Shown here: positions 8,565 through 16,931 of the stretch, piece after piece
Numbering within the stretch: the first letter of the stretch is position 1
Layout: each line of letters starts with the position of its first letter
Origin: an uncultured Woeseiaceae bacterium
GTDB taxonomy: Bacteria; Pseudomonadota; Gammaproteobacteria; Steroidobacterales; Woeseiaceae
DNA: 47,407 nucleotides
Assembly: GCA_905480215.1 (NCBI GenBank)
Contig: CAJQPL010000024.1
Location: 1 to 47,407, forward strand
Direction: 5' to 3'
Program-made: the position numbers and the translations under genes
The notes under the pieces: generated by a model
The model's input: the letters and a program-made list of their open reading frames with translations, nothing else
The model's database searches: none
What the model was told of the DNA's origin: nothing

Positions 8565-8759
8565 TCATCCACGCGGTTCTATCCAACCGAGAAAATAGGA
8601 TACGACCAGGAATAGAATTAACAAGGTGGAAAGCGCAACTCTGATTTTCAGTGCCCGCAGCACCTTGGTCGAGTCAGCGTCGTCACGAGATAAATAGTAA
8701 AGGCCCGAACCGAGACTTAGTAGAATGGCTGCCAACATGGCAAATACGACAAGCTTCAT
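8565..8759 (-). CDS. DUF2909 twin-transmembrane protein
   Basis: A 64-residue protein with two membrane helices (LVVFAMLAAILLSLGSGLYYL and VALSTLLILFLVVSYFLGWI in part) separated by a charged loop (SRDDADSTKVLRALKIR). The loop with the T..L..R...S arrangement fits DUF2909, small proteins encoded next to cytochrome oxidase genes in many gamma- and betaproteobacteria. It lies on the opposite strand between coxC and surf1, with only 36 bp before the surf1 start, so the two divergent starts share a very short control region. Its function is unknown; a role in oxidase biogenesis is inferred from conserved position. Confidence 0.82.
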   Translation of the reverse strand: MKLVVFAMLAAILLSLGSGLYYLSRDDADSTKVLRALKIRVALSTLLILFLVVSYFLGWIEPRG

Positions 8760-8795
8760 ACCAATTGTCCAAATACAACGAGCGCGAAGTATAAC

Positions 8796-9509
8796 TTGAA
8801 CGAGAACAGCGAAAAGACATTACCAAGCTGGCTGCCGCTGGTGATTGGCAGCTTGTTGGTCATCCAGTTTGCAGGTCTGGGCGCCTGGCAGGTCTCGCGC
8901 GGGATGGAGAAACGCGCAACGCAGTATATGTACCAGGACGAAAGCAGTTTTTCGGCGTGGCGAGACGGTGCAGAAGTTCGTCCCTACCAACGCTTAAAGG
9001 TTGAGGGGCAATTTGATTCTGAACATCAGATCGTCTTGGAGAACATCATTCTTCATAGCCGTTACGGCTATTACGTGATTACGCCTCTCATCCTTGCCGA
9101 GGACGCGCCCGTACTGCTGGTCAATCGCGGCTGGATAGAAAAGCCTCGCGAAGGGCTCGATCATTCCTTGCTCGACCTACCGACCGAGTCGATGACGATT
9201 CGCGGCAGAGTTGGGGCATTACCGAAAGCCGGCTATAAGATGGGTGAGGCCGTCACTGCAAGTGCAAGCTGGCCAAAATACGCGGTCTACCCGTCAGCCG
9301 AAGAGGTCGCAGCATCGCTCGGCCGTGACGTTCAAAGTTTCGTTTTGCTCATGGACCATGAAGAGGAGCTCGGCTTTTATCGTCACTGGGTACCCACCGA
9401 GTTTGGGCCAGGCAAGCATTTCGGCTACGCGCTGCAATGGTTCTCCATGGGTGCTGTTCTGGCGGGTCTGCTGATATGGAACTACCGCAGGAAGCGCTTC
9501 GACTCATGA
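8796..9509 (+). CDS. SURF1 family cytochrome oxidase assembly protein
   Basis: A 237-residue SURF1/Shy1 protein, which helps insert heme into subunit I. It has two membrane helices at the ends (WLPLVIGSLLVIQFAGLGAW and WFSMGAVLAGLLIWNY) with a periplasmic domain between. The family motifs are present: GAWQVSRGMEKR after helix one, YGYYVITPL, VLLVNRGWIEKPR and the C-terminal FGYALQWFSMG. No ATG or GTG fits, so translation probably begins at the TTG at 8796. Its last bases overlap the next gene in an ATGA junction, indicating coupled translation. Confidence 0.9.
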   Translation: MNENSEKTLPSWLPLVIGSLLVIQFAGLGAWQVSRGMEKRATQYMYQDESSFSAWRDGAEVRPYQRLKVEGQFDSEHQIVLENIILHSRYGYYVITPLILAEDAPVLLVNRGWIEKPREGLDHSLLDLPTESMTIRGRVGALPKAGYKMGEAVTASASWPKYAVYPSAEEVAASLGRDVQSFVLLMDHEEELGFYRHWVPTEFGPGKHFGYALQWFSMGAVLAGLLIWNYRRKRFDS

Positions 9510-10078
9510 GCACAAAGAAATCGACCTGGGTGCATTTTCAGATTTTCATTATTTTCGCCGTATTCTTCGGCCCGCTCGCCGTAGCGACCTATATGTACTA
9601 CAGCGGCGCGCTCCAGCCACAGGGCCGAACCAATCACGGCGCCCTGCTTGAACCGCTGATCAATGCGGCTGAAATTCTGCCTGAATCGAGGCTGGAAGCG
9701 TTGGGTGAGGGGCTTTGGCTGCTGGTCTACATTAATGCCGGGGAGTGCGATGCTGAGTGCGAGAACGCGCTTTACACGATCCGTCAGTCTCGCAAGATGC
9801 TCGGCAAGGATATGGGGCGTTTATTGCGGGTGTTCTTGCACGGAGATTCATCGCCCGATACAGTGTTCGTCGCTGATGAGCATGCAGGGCTCATTTCGCT
9901 GACAGATGAACCTTTGTCTGAGCTGCTAAACCAGAACAAACCTGCAGCATTATCGGCGGGTGGATACTTCCTGATAGACCCCTTGGGTAATCTCGTTATG
10001 TATTTCCAACCCGAAATCGACCCGCGCGAAATGGTCGAAGACATTGAACGATTACTAAAGTTTTCCAGAATAGGTTGA
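9506..10078 (+). CDS. Sco-like / PA0111-type oxidase cluster membrane protein
   Basis: A 190-residue protein with one N-terminal membrane helix ([22 protein letters not shown]) and a periplasmic thioredoxin-like domain. The segment [20 protein letters not shown] corresponds to the first strand and metal site of Sco proteins, with a CxxxC pair (CDAEC). [15 protein letters not shown] matches the late strand of the fold. Small Sco-like proteins of this kind sit between surf1 and ctaA/ctaB in Pseudomonas cox clusters. It may be a copper or thiol-disulfide factor for oxidase assembly. The usual PxxCP form of the site is replaced by ECDAEC. It starts at an ATGA overlap with surf1. Confidence 0.78.
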   Translation: MSTKKSTWVHFQIFIIFAVFFGPLAVATYMYYSGALQPQGRTNHGALLEPLINAAEILPESRLEALGEGLWLLVYINAGECDAECENALYTIRQSRKMLGKDMGRLLRVFLHGDSSPDTVFVADEHAGLISLTDEPLSELLNQNKPAALSAGGYFLIDPLGNLVMYFQPEIDPREMVEDIERLLKFSRIG

Positions 10079-10983
10079 GCGTGAACACAAGAGCTGAAAC
10101 GACATACACGTCCTGGCGTGACTACTATGAACTGACCAAGCCGCGTGTGGTCATGTTGATCGTGTTTACAGCCATTGTCGGTATGTTCCTCGCCGTCCCG
10201 GGCTTGCCCGATCTCGGCGCGCTTTTCTTCGGTACGCTCGGCATCGGCATGGCGGCATCATCCGCTGCTGTTTTCAATCATGTGCTTGATGCACGCACTG
10301 ACATCTTGATGACCCGGACGCGCGCGCGTCCGCTGCCGCAACAGAAGCTGACAGCAAAAGAAGCGCTCACGTTTGGTTTCACAATCGGTGCCATCTCGAT
10401 GGCTATCCTCTGGTATCTCGTCAACCCGCTGACTGCAGTCCTCACTTTCATGTCATTGATTGGCTATGCCGTTGTCTACACCGTCTGGCTGAAGCACGCG
10501 ACACCGCAGAATATTGTTATCGGTGGCGCGGCCGGCGCCGCACCACCAGTGCTTGGCTGGGCCGCAATTACGAATGAAGTCACCAGTGCGGCATTGCTAC
10601 TGTTCCTCATTATATTCATCTGGACGCCGCCGCATTTTTGGGCGCTCGCGATTGCCAGGAAAGATGAGTATGCAAAAGTCGACATTCCGATGCTGCCAGT
10701 AACGCACGGTGAGGCTTACACGCGACTCAATATTCTTTTGTACTCAATACTGCTTTTGGTCATCACTGTTTTGCCATACCTGATCGGCATGAGTGGCTTG
10801 ATCTACCTCGGCAGTGCGCTCGTGCTGGGCGGTTACTTCTTGTACTACGCCATTCGCATGTATCGCGACTATGACGACGAAGAATTGCCAATGCGCATGT
10901 TCAAGTACTCGATCAGCTACCTCGGCTTCTTGTTTGCCGCTTTGTTGATCGATCACTATCTACTCATTCAGGTAAGCCTCTAG
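10075..10983 (+). CDS. ctaB: protoheme IX farnesyltransferase (heme O synthase)
   Basis: A 302-residue UbiA-family membrane prenyltransferase that adds a farnesyl group to heme B to make heme O. The Asp-rich active-site motif [21 protein letters not shown] is present, with the second conserved segment [19 protein letters not shown] and the [10 protein letters not shown] motif. About nine membrane helices are visible, and [15 protein letters not shown] opens the first. The start is uncertain: TTG at 10075 overlaps the previous stop as TTGA, and GTG at 10081 is the alternative. Unlike Pseudomonas, no ctaA (heme A synthase) lies beside it. Confidence 0.94.
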   Translation: MSVNTRAETTYTSWRDYYELTKPRVVMLIVFTAIVGMFLAVPGLPDLGALFFGTLGIGMAASSAAVFNHVLDARTDILMTRTRARPLPQQKLTAKEALTFGFTIGAISMAILWYLVNPLTAVLTFMSLIGYAVVYTVWLKHATPQNIVIGGAAGAAPPVLGWAAITNEVTSAALLLFLIIFIWTPPHFWALAIARKDEYAKVDIPMLPVTHGEAYTRLNILLYSILLLVITVLPYLIGMSGLIYLGSALVLGGYFLYYAIRMYRDYDDEELPMRMFKYSISYLGFLFAALLIDHYLLIQVSL

Positions 10984-11176
10984 CCCACGCCTTAATTGGG
11001 CGAGCATCTGACAAGCGTCGTCAATAATAGCTTCGAGTTTGACAATATGGCTCTTGGGGTGATCAGTAGCCTGTTATCAGCGGCGCCCGATCGACCGAAG
11101 CGCTGGAGAGTGCAAATCTGACCGTTTTTTTACCGGACAGCGTCAAGATGTCTGTTAAAGAAGCAGGAGCACGAAC

Positions 11177-11533
11177 ATGAAACAACTCAATTTATGTGCA
11201 GCGTTACTGGCACTCACCTGTTTCGCATTTTTTCCAGCGGCGCTGCTGGCAGATGATGCACTCGAAGATCTCGATGACACGATGATCGTAGTTGATGACT
11301 CAAGCGAACTCGAATCTTCGATCTCAGAAATGCGCGTTCCTGACGATGACGACGTTCAGGATGATGAATGGGATGACGAGGAGCGCGAAGACGAATCCGA
11401 AGAGCATGCATCAGATCATGACGATGATGACTTCTACCGCGATAACGAGAAAGAAGGTGGACTCTATGGAGACGAAGAAGATCTTGATGATGGAGACGAA
11501 GTCGATGATGACCTCGTAGAAGATGATGACTAA
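11177..11533 (+). CDS. highly acidic exported protein of unknown function
   Basis: A 118-residue protein with a clear Sec signal peptide (KQLNLCAALLALTCFAFFPAALLA). After it, roughly half of the mature residues are Asp or Glu, in runs such as PDDDDVQDDEWDDEERED and a C-terminus ending VEDDD. The mature part has almost no hydrophobic core and is probably disordered. A good ribosome site (AGGAG at 11164-11168) and a terminator just downstream support a real, separately transcribed gene. I recognise no family. Binding of calcium or other cations in the periplasm or outside the cell is a reasonable guess from composition, not a demonstrated role. The next gene encodes a TPR beta-barrel protein. 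Confidence 0.75.
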   Translation: MKQLNLCAALLALTCFAFFPAALLADDALEDLDDTMIVVDDSSELESSISEMRVPDDDDVQDDEWDDEEREDESEEHASDHDDDDFYRDNEKEGGLYGDEEDLDDGDEVDDDLVEDDD

Positions 11534-11560
11534 TTAGCTCAGATACCCGCTTCACCTGCC

Positions 11561-11597
11561 AATCCCTGCGTTTTAGACGCATTCAGGGGGATTTTTC
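11561..11597 (+). terminator. rho-independent terminator after the acidic protein gene
   Basis: AATCCCT (11561-11567) can pair with AGGGGGATT (11585-11593, two extra G), with an inner GCGT/ACGC stem around TTTAG. A T-rich tail (ATTTTTCT) follows. It lies 28 bp after the stop codon. Confidence 0.6.
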
Positions 11598-11672
11598 TCG
11601 ACTACGTCATAGTTTTAGGTCAGCAATAGTCTGTACCCTTCAATCTGACATAACGCGAGAAAAACCGTACAT

Positions 11673-13280
11673 ATGGTCAAACCTTCCCTGCCTTCGTTCT
11701 GGCTGACGCTGCTTGCAGCTTTCGCTTGTCTTGCACCGCTGGAGCGCGCCGACGCTCTGACGGCGAGCCAATACTTTGCGGACGCGAACCGTCTCGCCCG
11801 CGAAGACCTGTATTGGGCAGCTTTGTTGCGCTATAGCCAGGCGGCAGCGGGAGGCATGGAGTCGCCATTGCTGCATTACAACGTCGGCGTAACTCACTAT
11901 CACGCCGGCCAGCACATTCGAGCGCGCGAGGAACTGCTCAAAGCACTCGACGATCCATCGCTAAGAGTCGTTACCCACTACAACCTGGGGCTCAATGCCT
12001 ATGCGCTTGGGCAGACAGATGAGGCATTGCGTTGGTTTCGCCTTGCACGTGATCAGGATGCGAACAGGAAAATTCAGCAGTTTGCGATTGTTGCCATTTC
12101 AAGAATTCGTGATGAACGCAAAAATGCTGAGGTCCGCCCAATACGCGTCGTCAAAATCGAGAAGCAACGCGATCTCTTTGATTTTCAATTTCACGCTAGC
12201 GTTGGATACGGTCAGGACGACAATGTATTTCGCTCACCTGACCGAACCTACAGGGACCGCTCCGACCCGTCAGCGCCTGTCATCACAGCAATTGCCCAAG
12301 AAGGCACCTTTGTACCGATTGATCTGAGCGCCAAATATCTCGTCAACAACTACAAGTTTGAAGGCTTTTTCGTTTCCTATCGACTCGCGGGTCGCTACTA
12401 CACGGACGAGCTATTACGGAATGCCGACCGCTATCGACATGAAGCCGCCTTCGGCAACGAGTACCGCCGTAAAGAAGGTAGCCGCGAGCGTGAATTACGT
12501 AGCGCGTTCAAAATTTCCCACAATGATGAAATTTATTACGATCATGACGACGGCGCACCGCGGGAAATAGGTGGTGTATTTATCGACGACCGACTCGACT
12601 ACGTAAGTTATGGCCCGCAGCTAGCGTTCCGACAATCGCATGACCGACTAGCCGTCGGCGCGAAGCTCAAGGGGCTGTTGTTGAATTATGATGAGCAAAC
12701 CCTGGTGCCCGAGTACGATCACGCATACTTCGAGTTGAGCCTTTACGGACAATACGAATTTACTGAGTCTTCGCTGCTTCGCGTTGGCGCAAAAGGTTAC
12801 AGTCGCCGCTACAGCGATCGCCCGTCTTTCGATCTCAACGGTCAGCAAATAATCGGCACTCGAGATTTGCGTTACGACTATTACGCACTTGAGCTAACCG
12901 CACGGCAACGAATTTTCGATAGCCTGTGGTTCGGCTTTGATGTCGAACGCACCGAGCGTATTGATCAGTATCAGGGCTACAACGACTACACGCGCGACAG
13001 CGTACGCGCTGAAGCTCACTGGTCGCCCGGCAGTCGCTTCAACGTCAACGCGAATGCCAGCTATTACCTCTACGACTATCCGAACGCGTTTGCATTCCAC
13101 AACTCGACACTGGCTCGCAAGACCCAGGAAACAGCCACCGCCGGTATCGTCGCGACCTTCCGTATGACGCCGCGCCTGAGCCTGATTGCAGAAGCGCGTT
13201 ACCGGGAAACGGTCTCGAATGATATCCGCATCCAGTATGCGCGAAATCAATACAGTCTCGGTCTGCGCTGGCAACAATAA
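11673..13280 (+). CDS. TPR-containing outer-membrane beta-barrel protein
   Basis: A 535-residue exported protein with a signal peptide (about residues 1-28, ending RADA). Residues about 32-150 are TPR-like helices: ASQYFADANRLAREDLYWAALLRYSQAA, then LLHYNVGVTHYHAGQHIRAREELLKAL and VVTHYNLGLNAYALGQTDEALRWFRLAR. From about residue 170 the protein turns into alternating amphipathic strands rich in Tyr, Arg and Asp (FHASVGYGQDDNVF, YYALELTARQRIFDSLWFGF) and ends YSLGLRWQQ, typical of an outer-membrane barrel. This architecture resembles surface or export proteins with periplasmic TPR domains. The substrate is unknown. It follows the acidic exported protein, but a terminator separates the two. Confidence 0.78.
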   Translation: MVKPSLPSFWLTLLAAFACLAPLERADALTASQYFADANRLAREDLYWAALLRYSQAAAGGMESPLLHYNVGVTHYHAGQHIRAREELLKALDDPSLRVVTHYNLGLNAYALGQTDEALRWFRLARDQDANRKIQQFAIVAISRIRDERKNAEVRPIRVVKIEKQRDLFDFQFHASVGYGQDDNVFRSPDRTYRDRSDPSAPVITAIAQEGTFVPIDLSAKYLVNNYKFEGFFVSYRLAGRYYTDELLRNADRYRHEAAFGNEYRRKEGSRERELRSAFKISHNDEIYYDHDDGAPREIGGVFIDDRLDYVSYGPQLAFRQSHDRLAVGAKLKGLLLNYDEQTLVPEYDHAYFELSLYGQYEFTESSLLRVGAKGYSRRYSDRPSFDLNGQQIIGTRDLRYDYYALELTARQRIFDSLWFGFDVERTERIDQYQGYNDYTRDSVRAEAHWSPGSRFNVNANASYYLYDYPNAFAFHNSTLARKTQETATAGIVATFRMTPRLSLIAEARYRETVSNDIRIQYARNQYSLGLRWQQ

Positions 13281-13285
13281 AGCTG

Positions 13286-13302
13286 CGGGTTCTACCCGAT
13301 TT
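13286..13302 (+). terminator. weak hairpin after the TPR-barrel gene
   Basis: CGGGT (13286-13290), loop TCT, ACCCG (13294-13298), followed by ATTTAT. The five-pair stem and short T tract make it a weak candidate terminator, placed 5 bp after the stop codon. Confidence 0.3.
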
Positions 13303-13330
13303 ATAAGCTCGGTTCGGAGCAATAAATCTC

Positions 13331-13339
13331 TGCTACAAT
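13331..13339 (+). promoter_or_regulatory. uvrD: extended -10 promoter element for uvrD
   Basis: TGCTACAAT is an extended -10 (TG, one base, TACAAT). No good -35 is present, as is common with extended -10 promoters. Transcription would start near 13346, 27 nt before the uvrD ATG. I saw no LexA (CTG-N10-CAG type) box here. Confidence 0.45.
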
Positions 13340-13372
13340 TTCGCGCTCGCACACGCCCGGCTTTGCTCCCCA

Positions 13373-15544
13373 ATGGATGTCACTCCTATTCTCGACGGCT
13401 TGAATGACGCTCAACGTCAGGCTGTTACCTCACCCCCTGAACCTGCGCTAATTATTGCTGGCGCCGGTAGCGGCAAGACGCGAGTACTGGTACATCGCGC
13501 CGCGTGGTTGATCGATGTAGAGGGAATATCACCGCAAAGCCTGCTCGCGGTAACATTTACCAATAAAGCGGCCGCCGAGATGCGCGGGCGTATCGAAAGC
13601 TTGCTGCAGTTACCGGTGAAACATCTCTGGATCGGCACCTTTCATGGCCTCGCACACCGCATGTTGCGCCGCCACTGGCGCGAAGCCGGGCTGCCGCAAA
13701 ACTTTCAGATTATTGATTCCGACGATCAACTGCGACTGATCAAACGTTTGCTTAAAAGTCTCGAGATCGACGACAGCCTTCGAGTACCGAAGGAGGTTCA
13801 GTGGTTTATCAACGCGCAAAAAGATGAGGGGCTGCGGCCAAAACACATCGACGACGATGGCGACCCGAACCGGCGCCAGTTGATTTCTTTGTACCAGTCT
13901 TATGAAGAAATCTGCCAACGTGGCGGTCTGGTCGATTTTGCCGAGCTGCTGCTGCGCGCACACGAGGTACTGCGTGATAACGCTGAGTTGCTACAACATT
14001 ACCGTCGTCGCTTCCAACACTTGCTGGTCGACGAGTTTCAAGACACCAACGCCATCCAGTACGCATGGCTGCGCTTGTTGGCCGGTGACAAGGGGATACC
14101 GTTTGTTGTTGGCGACGATGATCAGTCGATCTACCGATGGCGCGGCGCACGCGTTGAGCACATCCATCGCTTTCAGAAAGACTTTCCTGGCACCAATATC
14201 GTCAAGCTTGAACAGAACTACCGCTCGACAGAAACCATTTTGAATGCGGCGAACGCCGTAATCGAGAACAACAGCTCCCGTATGGGCAAGAAGCTGTGGA
14301 CGGATGGCGCGACAGGCGAAGCAATCAAAGTCTACTCGGCATACAACGAGCGTGATGAGGCCGATTTTGTTATTGGACGGCTGCGTGACTGGATTAACCA
14401 GGGTAACGTTCGTGCCGATGCCGCGATTCTGTATCGCTCAAACGCACAGTCGCGAGTTCTCGAAGAAGGCTTGGTTAACGCTCGAATTCCGTATCGAGTT
14501 TATGGCGGTCTGCGCTTCTTCGAGCGCGCGGAAATCAAGGATGCACTCGCCTACCTGCGCCTGACATCGAATCGTAACGATGACAGCTCGTTCGAGCGCG
14601 TAGTGAACAAACCAACACGCGGCATCGGTGCTCGCACCGTCGAGATGATGCGCGCCTACGCTCGAGCCAACGCCTGTTCCATGTGGCGCGCTGCCGGAGC
14701 AATCGCCAGCGATGATCTAAATGGCCGTGCTGCGAACGCGGTCAATACGTTTATGTCCCTGATTGAGCGCATGGCCCGCGAGACAGACGGCATGGACCTG
14801 CATAACAAGGTCGATCACGTAATCCATTTAAGTACGCTGATCGAGTTTTTTGAAAAGGACAAGGGCGAGAAGGGCGAGACGCGCATCGAAAACCTCGCTG
14901 AGCTTGTCAGCGCAGCCAAGAGTTTCGAGCCGGACCCGGCCGAGGAAATGTCGCCGCTCGATGAGTTTCTGTCACATGCGGCGCTGGAAGCCGGCGAGGG
15001 GCAGGCAGATGCGTGGGAGGACTGCGTTCAGCTAATGACGATGCACTCAGCCAAGGGACTGGAGTTTCCGCTGGTATTCATGTGCGGAATGGAAGACGGC
15101 CTGTTTCCACACCAGCGATCGCTTGCAGATCCGCAGGGCCTGGAGGAGGAGCGGCGCCTTTGTTATGTCGGCATCACCCGGGCGATGCAATCGCTCTACA
15201 TCACGCATGCTGAGCAACGACGCCTCCACGGCATGGACAATTTTTCGCAAGCATCGCGATTTATCGCTGAAATCCCTGACGATTACATCGAAGAAATACG
15301 CCCCCGGGTACAGGTTGCGCGGCCAATGTATTCCTCACGGCCTACACAAAGACAGCGATCTGCGACAAGCAGCGACAATGAGCTTGGCATTCGTCTCGGG
15401 CAGCAGGTTCGGCATAAGAAATTCGGCGACGGCGTGATTCTTAATTATGAGGGTCAGGGGGCGCATGCGCGGGTCGAAGTCAATTTTGAGAGCGCTGGCA
15501 CAAAATGGCTTGTTCTAAGTTATGCAAATCTCGAACTGATGTAG
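13373..15544 (+). CDS. uvrD: DNA helicase II, UvrD/PcrA type
   Basis: A 723-residue superfamily 1A 3'-5' DNA helicase of nucleotide excision and mismatch repair. The motifs appear in order: Q-motif region LNDAQRQAVT, Walker A AGAGSGKTRVL, motif Ia AVTFTNKAAAEM, motif II VDEFQDTN, motif III VVGDDDQSIYRWRGA, motif IV EQNYRST, motif V TMHSAKGLEF and motif VI YVGITRAMQSLYI. The C-terminus (LGIRLGQQVRHKKFGDGVIL) is the UvrD-specific Tudor-like tail, distinguishing it from Rep. Length matches E. coli UvrD (720). trkA begins 10 bp downstream on the same strand. Confidence 0.96.
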   Translation: MDVTPILDGLNDAQRQAVTSPPEPALIIAGAGSGKTRVLVHRAAWLIDVEGISPQSLLAVTFTNKAAAEMRGRIESLLQLPVKHLWIGTFHGLAHRMLRRHWREAGLPQNFQIIDSDDQLRLIKRLLKSLEIDDSLRVPKEVQWFINAQKDEGLRPKHIDDDGDPNRRQLISLYQSYEEICQRGGLVDFAELLLRAHEVLRDNAELLQHYRRRFQHLLVDEFQDTNAIQYAWLRLLAGDKGIPFVVGDDDQSIYRWRGARVEHIHRFQKDFPGTNIVKLEQNYRSTETILNAANAVIENNSSRMGKKLWTDGATGEAIKVYSAYNERDEADFVIGRLRDWINQGNVRADAAILYRSNAQSRVLEEGLVNARIPYRVYGGLRFFERAEIKDALAYLRLTSNRNDDSSFERVVNKPTRGIGARTVEMMRAYARANACSMWRAAGAIASDDLNGRAANAVNTFMSLIERMARETDGMDLHNKVDHVIHLSTLIEFFEKDKGEKGETRIENLAELVSAAKSFEPDPAEEMSPLDEFLSHAALEAGEGQADAWEDCVQLMTMHSAKGLEFPLVFMCGMEDGLFPHQRSLADPQGLEEERRLCYVGITRAMQSLYITHAEQRRLHGMDNFSQASRFIAEIPDDYIEEIRPRVQVARPMYSSRPTQRQRSATSSDNELGIRLGQQVRHKKFGDGVILNYEGQGAHARVEVNFESAGTKWLVLSYANLELM

Positions 15545-15554
15545 ACTAAGCGCG

Positions 15555-16931
15555 ATGAAGATTCTCATTCTCGGCGCAGGTCAGGTTGGTTCGTCCGCGG
15601 CATATCATTTGTCGCGCGAAGAGGCCAATGAAGTCACCGTTGTCGATATGCGCTCCGACGTGCTGCGTGATCTGCAGGATCGTCTCGACATTCGGACCGT
15701 GGCAGGACACGCAGCCTATCCGGATGTATTGGAGCGCGCCGGCGCCAGCGATGCCGATATCGTTGTCGCATTAACTAATTCCGACGAAACCAATATGGTC
15801 GCCTGCCAGATAGCGTATACCGCGTTTCGCACGCCCACCAAGATCGCGCGAATTCGATCGGCTGAGTATATGAACGCCAGCAAGTTGTTCACGCAGGACG
15901 CAATTCCCATTGATGTGCGAATCAGTCCAGAGCAGCTGGTCTGCTCGCATATTGAGCAGCTCATTCTGTATCCCGGGTCTTCACAGGTTCTGGATTTCGC
16001 CGATGGCCGCGTGCGCCTTGTTGGAGCTAAAGCGGACCGCGATGGTCTGCTCGTTGGACAGCGCATCGCGACATTGAAAGATCATATTCCTAATACAGAA
16101 GGCCGCATCGCCGCAATTTACCGTCACGGTAATGCCATGTTGCCGGACGGTGATACCGTTATTCAGGAAGGCGACGAAGTCTTCTTTATTGCCGATCGCA
16201 AAGACATTCGCGTCTTTATGAGTGAGATGCGACGCCTTGAAGAACCAGTGCGCCGCGTTGTTATCGCTGGTGGCGGAAATATTGGGGTGCGTCTGGCTCT
16301 TGCGCTTGAGCAAACCAATCAGGTGAAAATCATCGAGCGCGATCCACGCCGGGCGCGACGCATTTCCGAGCAACTCAATAAGGCAATTGTTCTGGTCGGC
16401 GACGCCGCTGATGAAGAATTACTGCTTGAGGAAAACATCGATAGAGTTGATGTTTTTTGTGCGCTAACAAACTCGGAAGAGGCCAACATTCTCAGTTCGA
16501 TGTTGTCGAAGCGACTGGGTGCCAACAAGGTGATGGCGTTAATTAACCGGCCCTCGTATGTCGATCTGGTTGAGTCTGGCAGCATCGATATCGCAATTTC
16601 ACCACAGCAAATTACGATTGGCTCATTGCTTGCACATGTACGTCGCGGTGATGTCGTCAAAGTACATTCGTTACGTCGCGGTGCAGCAGAGGCCATGGAA
16701 GCAATCGCCCATGGGGATAAGGACAGCTCAAATGTCGTAGGACGGAAAATCGAAGACATCGGTTTGCCGAAGGGTACGGCCATCGTTGCAGTTGTTCGCA
16801 ACGAACAGGTCATTATCGCGCATCATGACACCGTCATCGAAACCGACGATCACGTCATTCTCTTTATGACCGACCGCCGCAAGATCGAGCACCTGGAAAG
16901 CCTTTTCCAGGTTGGTGTTTCATTCGTTTAA
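15555..16931 (+). CDS. trkA: Trk system potassium transporter peripheral subunit TrkA
   Basis: A 458-residue NAD-binding regulator of the Trk K+ channel. It is a tandem of two RCK modules: Rossmann motif ILGAGQVGSSAAYHLS at the N-terminus and a second one, VVIAGGGNIGVRLALALE, at about residues 232-249. Each is followed by a TrkA-C domain (for example VGRKIEDIGLPKGTAIVAVVR at the end). The double-RCK form and length match E. coli TrkA. The stop codon abuts the ATG of trkH, so the two subunits are translated from one message. The gene sits close downstream of uvrD. Confidence 0.96.
   Translation: MKILILGAGQVGSSAAYHLSREEANEVTVVDMRSDVLRDLQDRLDIRTVAGHAAYPDVLERAGASDADIVVALTNSDETNMVACQIAYTAFRTPTKIARIRSAEYMNASKLFTQDAIPIDVRISPEQLVCSHIEQLILYPGSSQVLDFADGRVRLVGAKADRDGLLVGQRIATLKDHIPNTEGRIAAIYRHGNAMLPDGDTVIQEGDEVFFIADRKDIRVFMSEMRRLEEPVRRVVIAGGGNIGVRLALALEQTNQVKIIERDPRRARRISEQLNKAIVLVGDAADEELLLEENIDRVDVFCALTNSEEANILSSMLSKRLGANKVMALINRPSYVDLVESGSIDIAISPQQITIGSLLAHVRRGDVVKVHSLRRGAAEAMEAIAHGDKDSSNVVGRKIEDIGLPKGTAIVAVVRNEQVIIAHHDTVIETDDHVILFMTDRRKIEHLESLFQVGVSFV

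Noticed and set aside
11039-11044. TTGACA as a -35 box for the acidic protein gene
   Set aside because: A perfect hexamer, but no -10-like box occurs 15-19 bp downstream.
11214-11582. Open frames in other phases over the acidic protein gene, rich in His/Arg or Met/Thr
   Set aside because: They are shadows of the repetitive GAT/GAC codons; only the frame with a signal peptide and ribosome site is credible.
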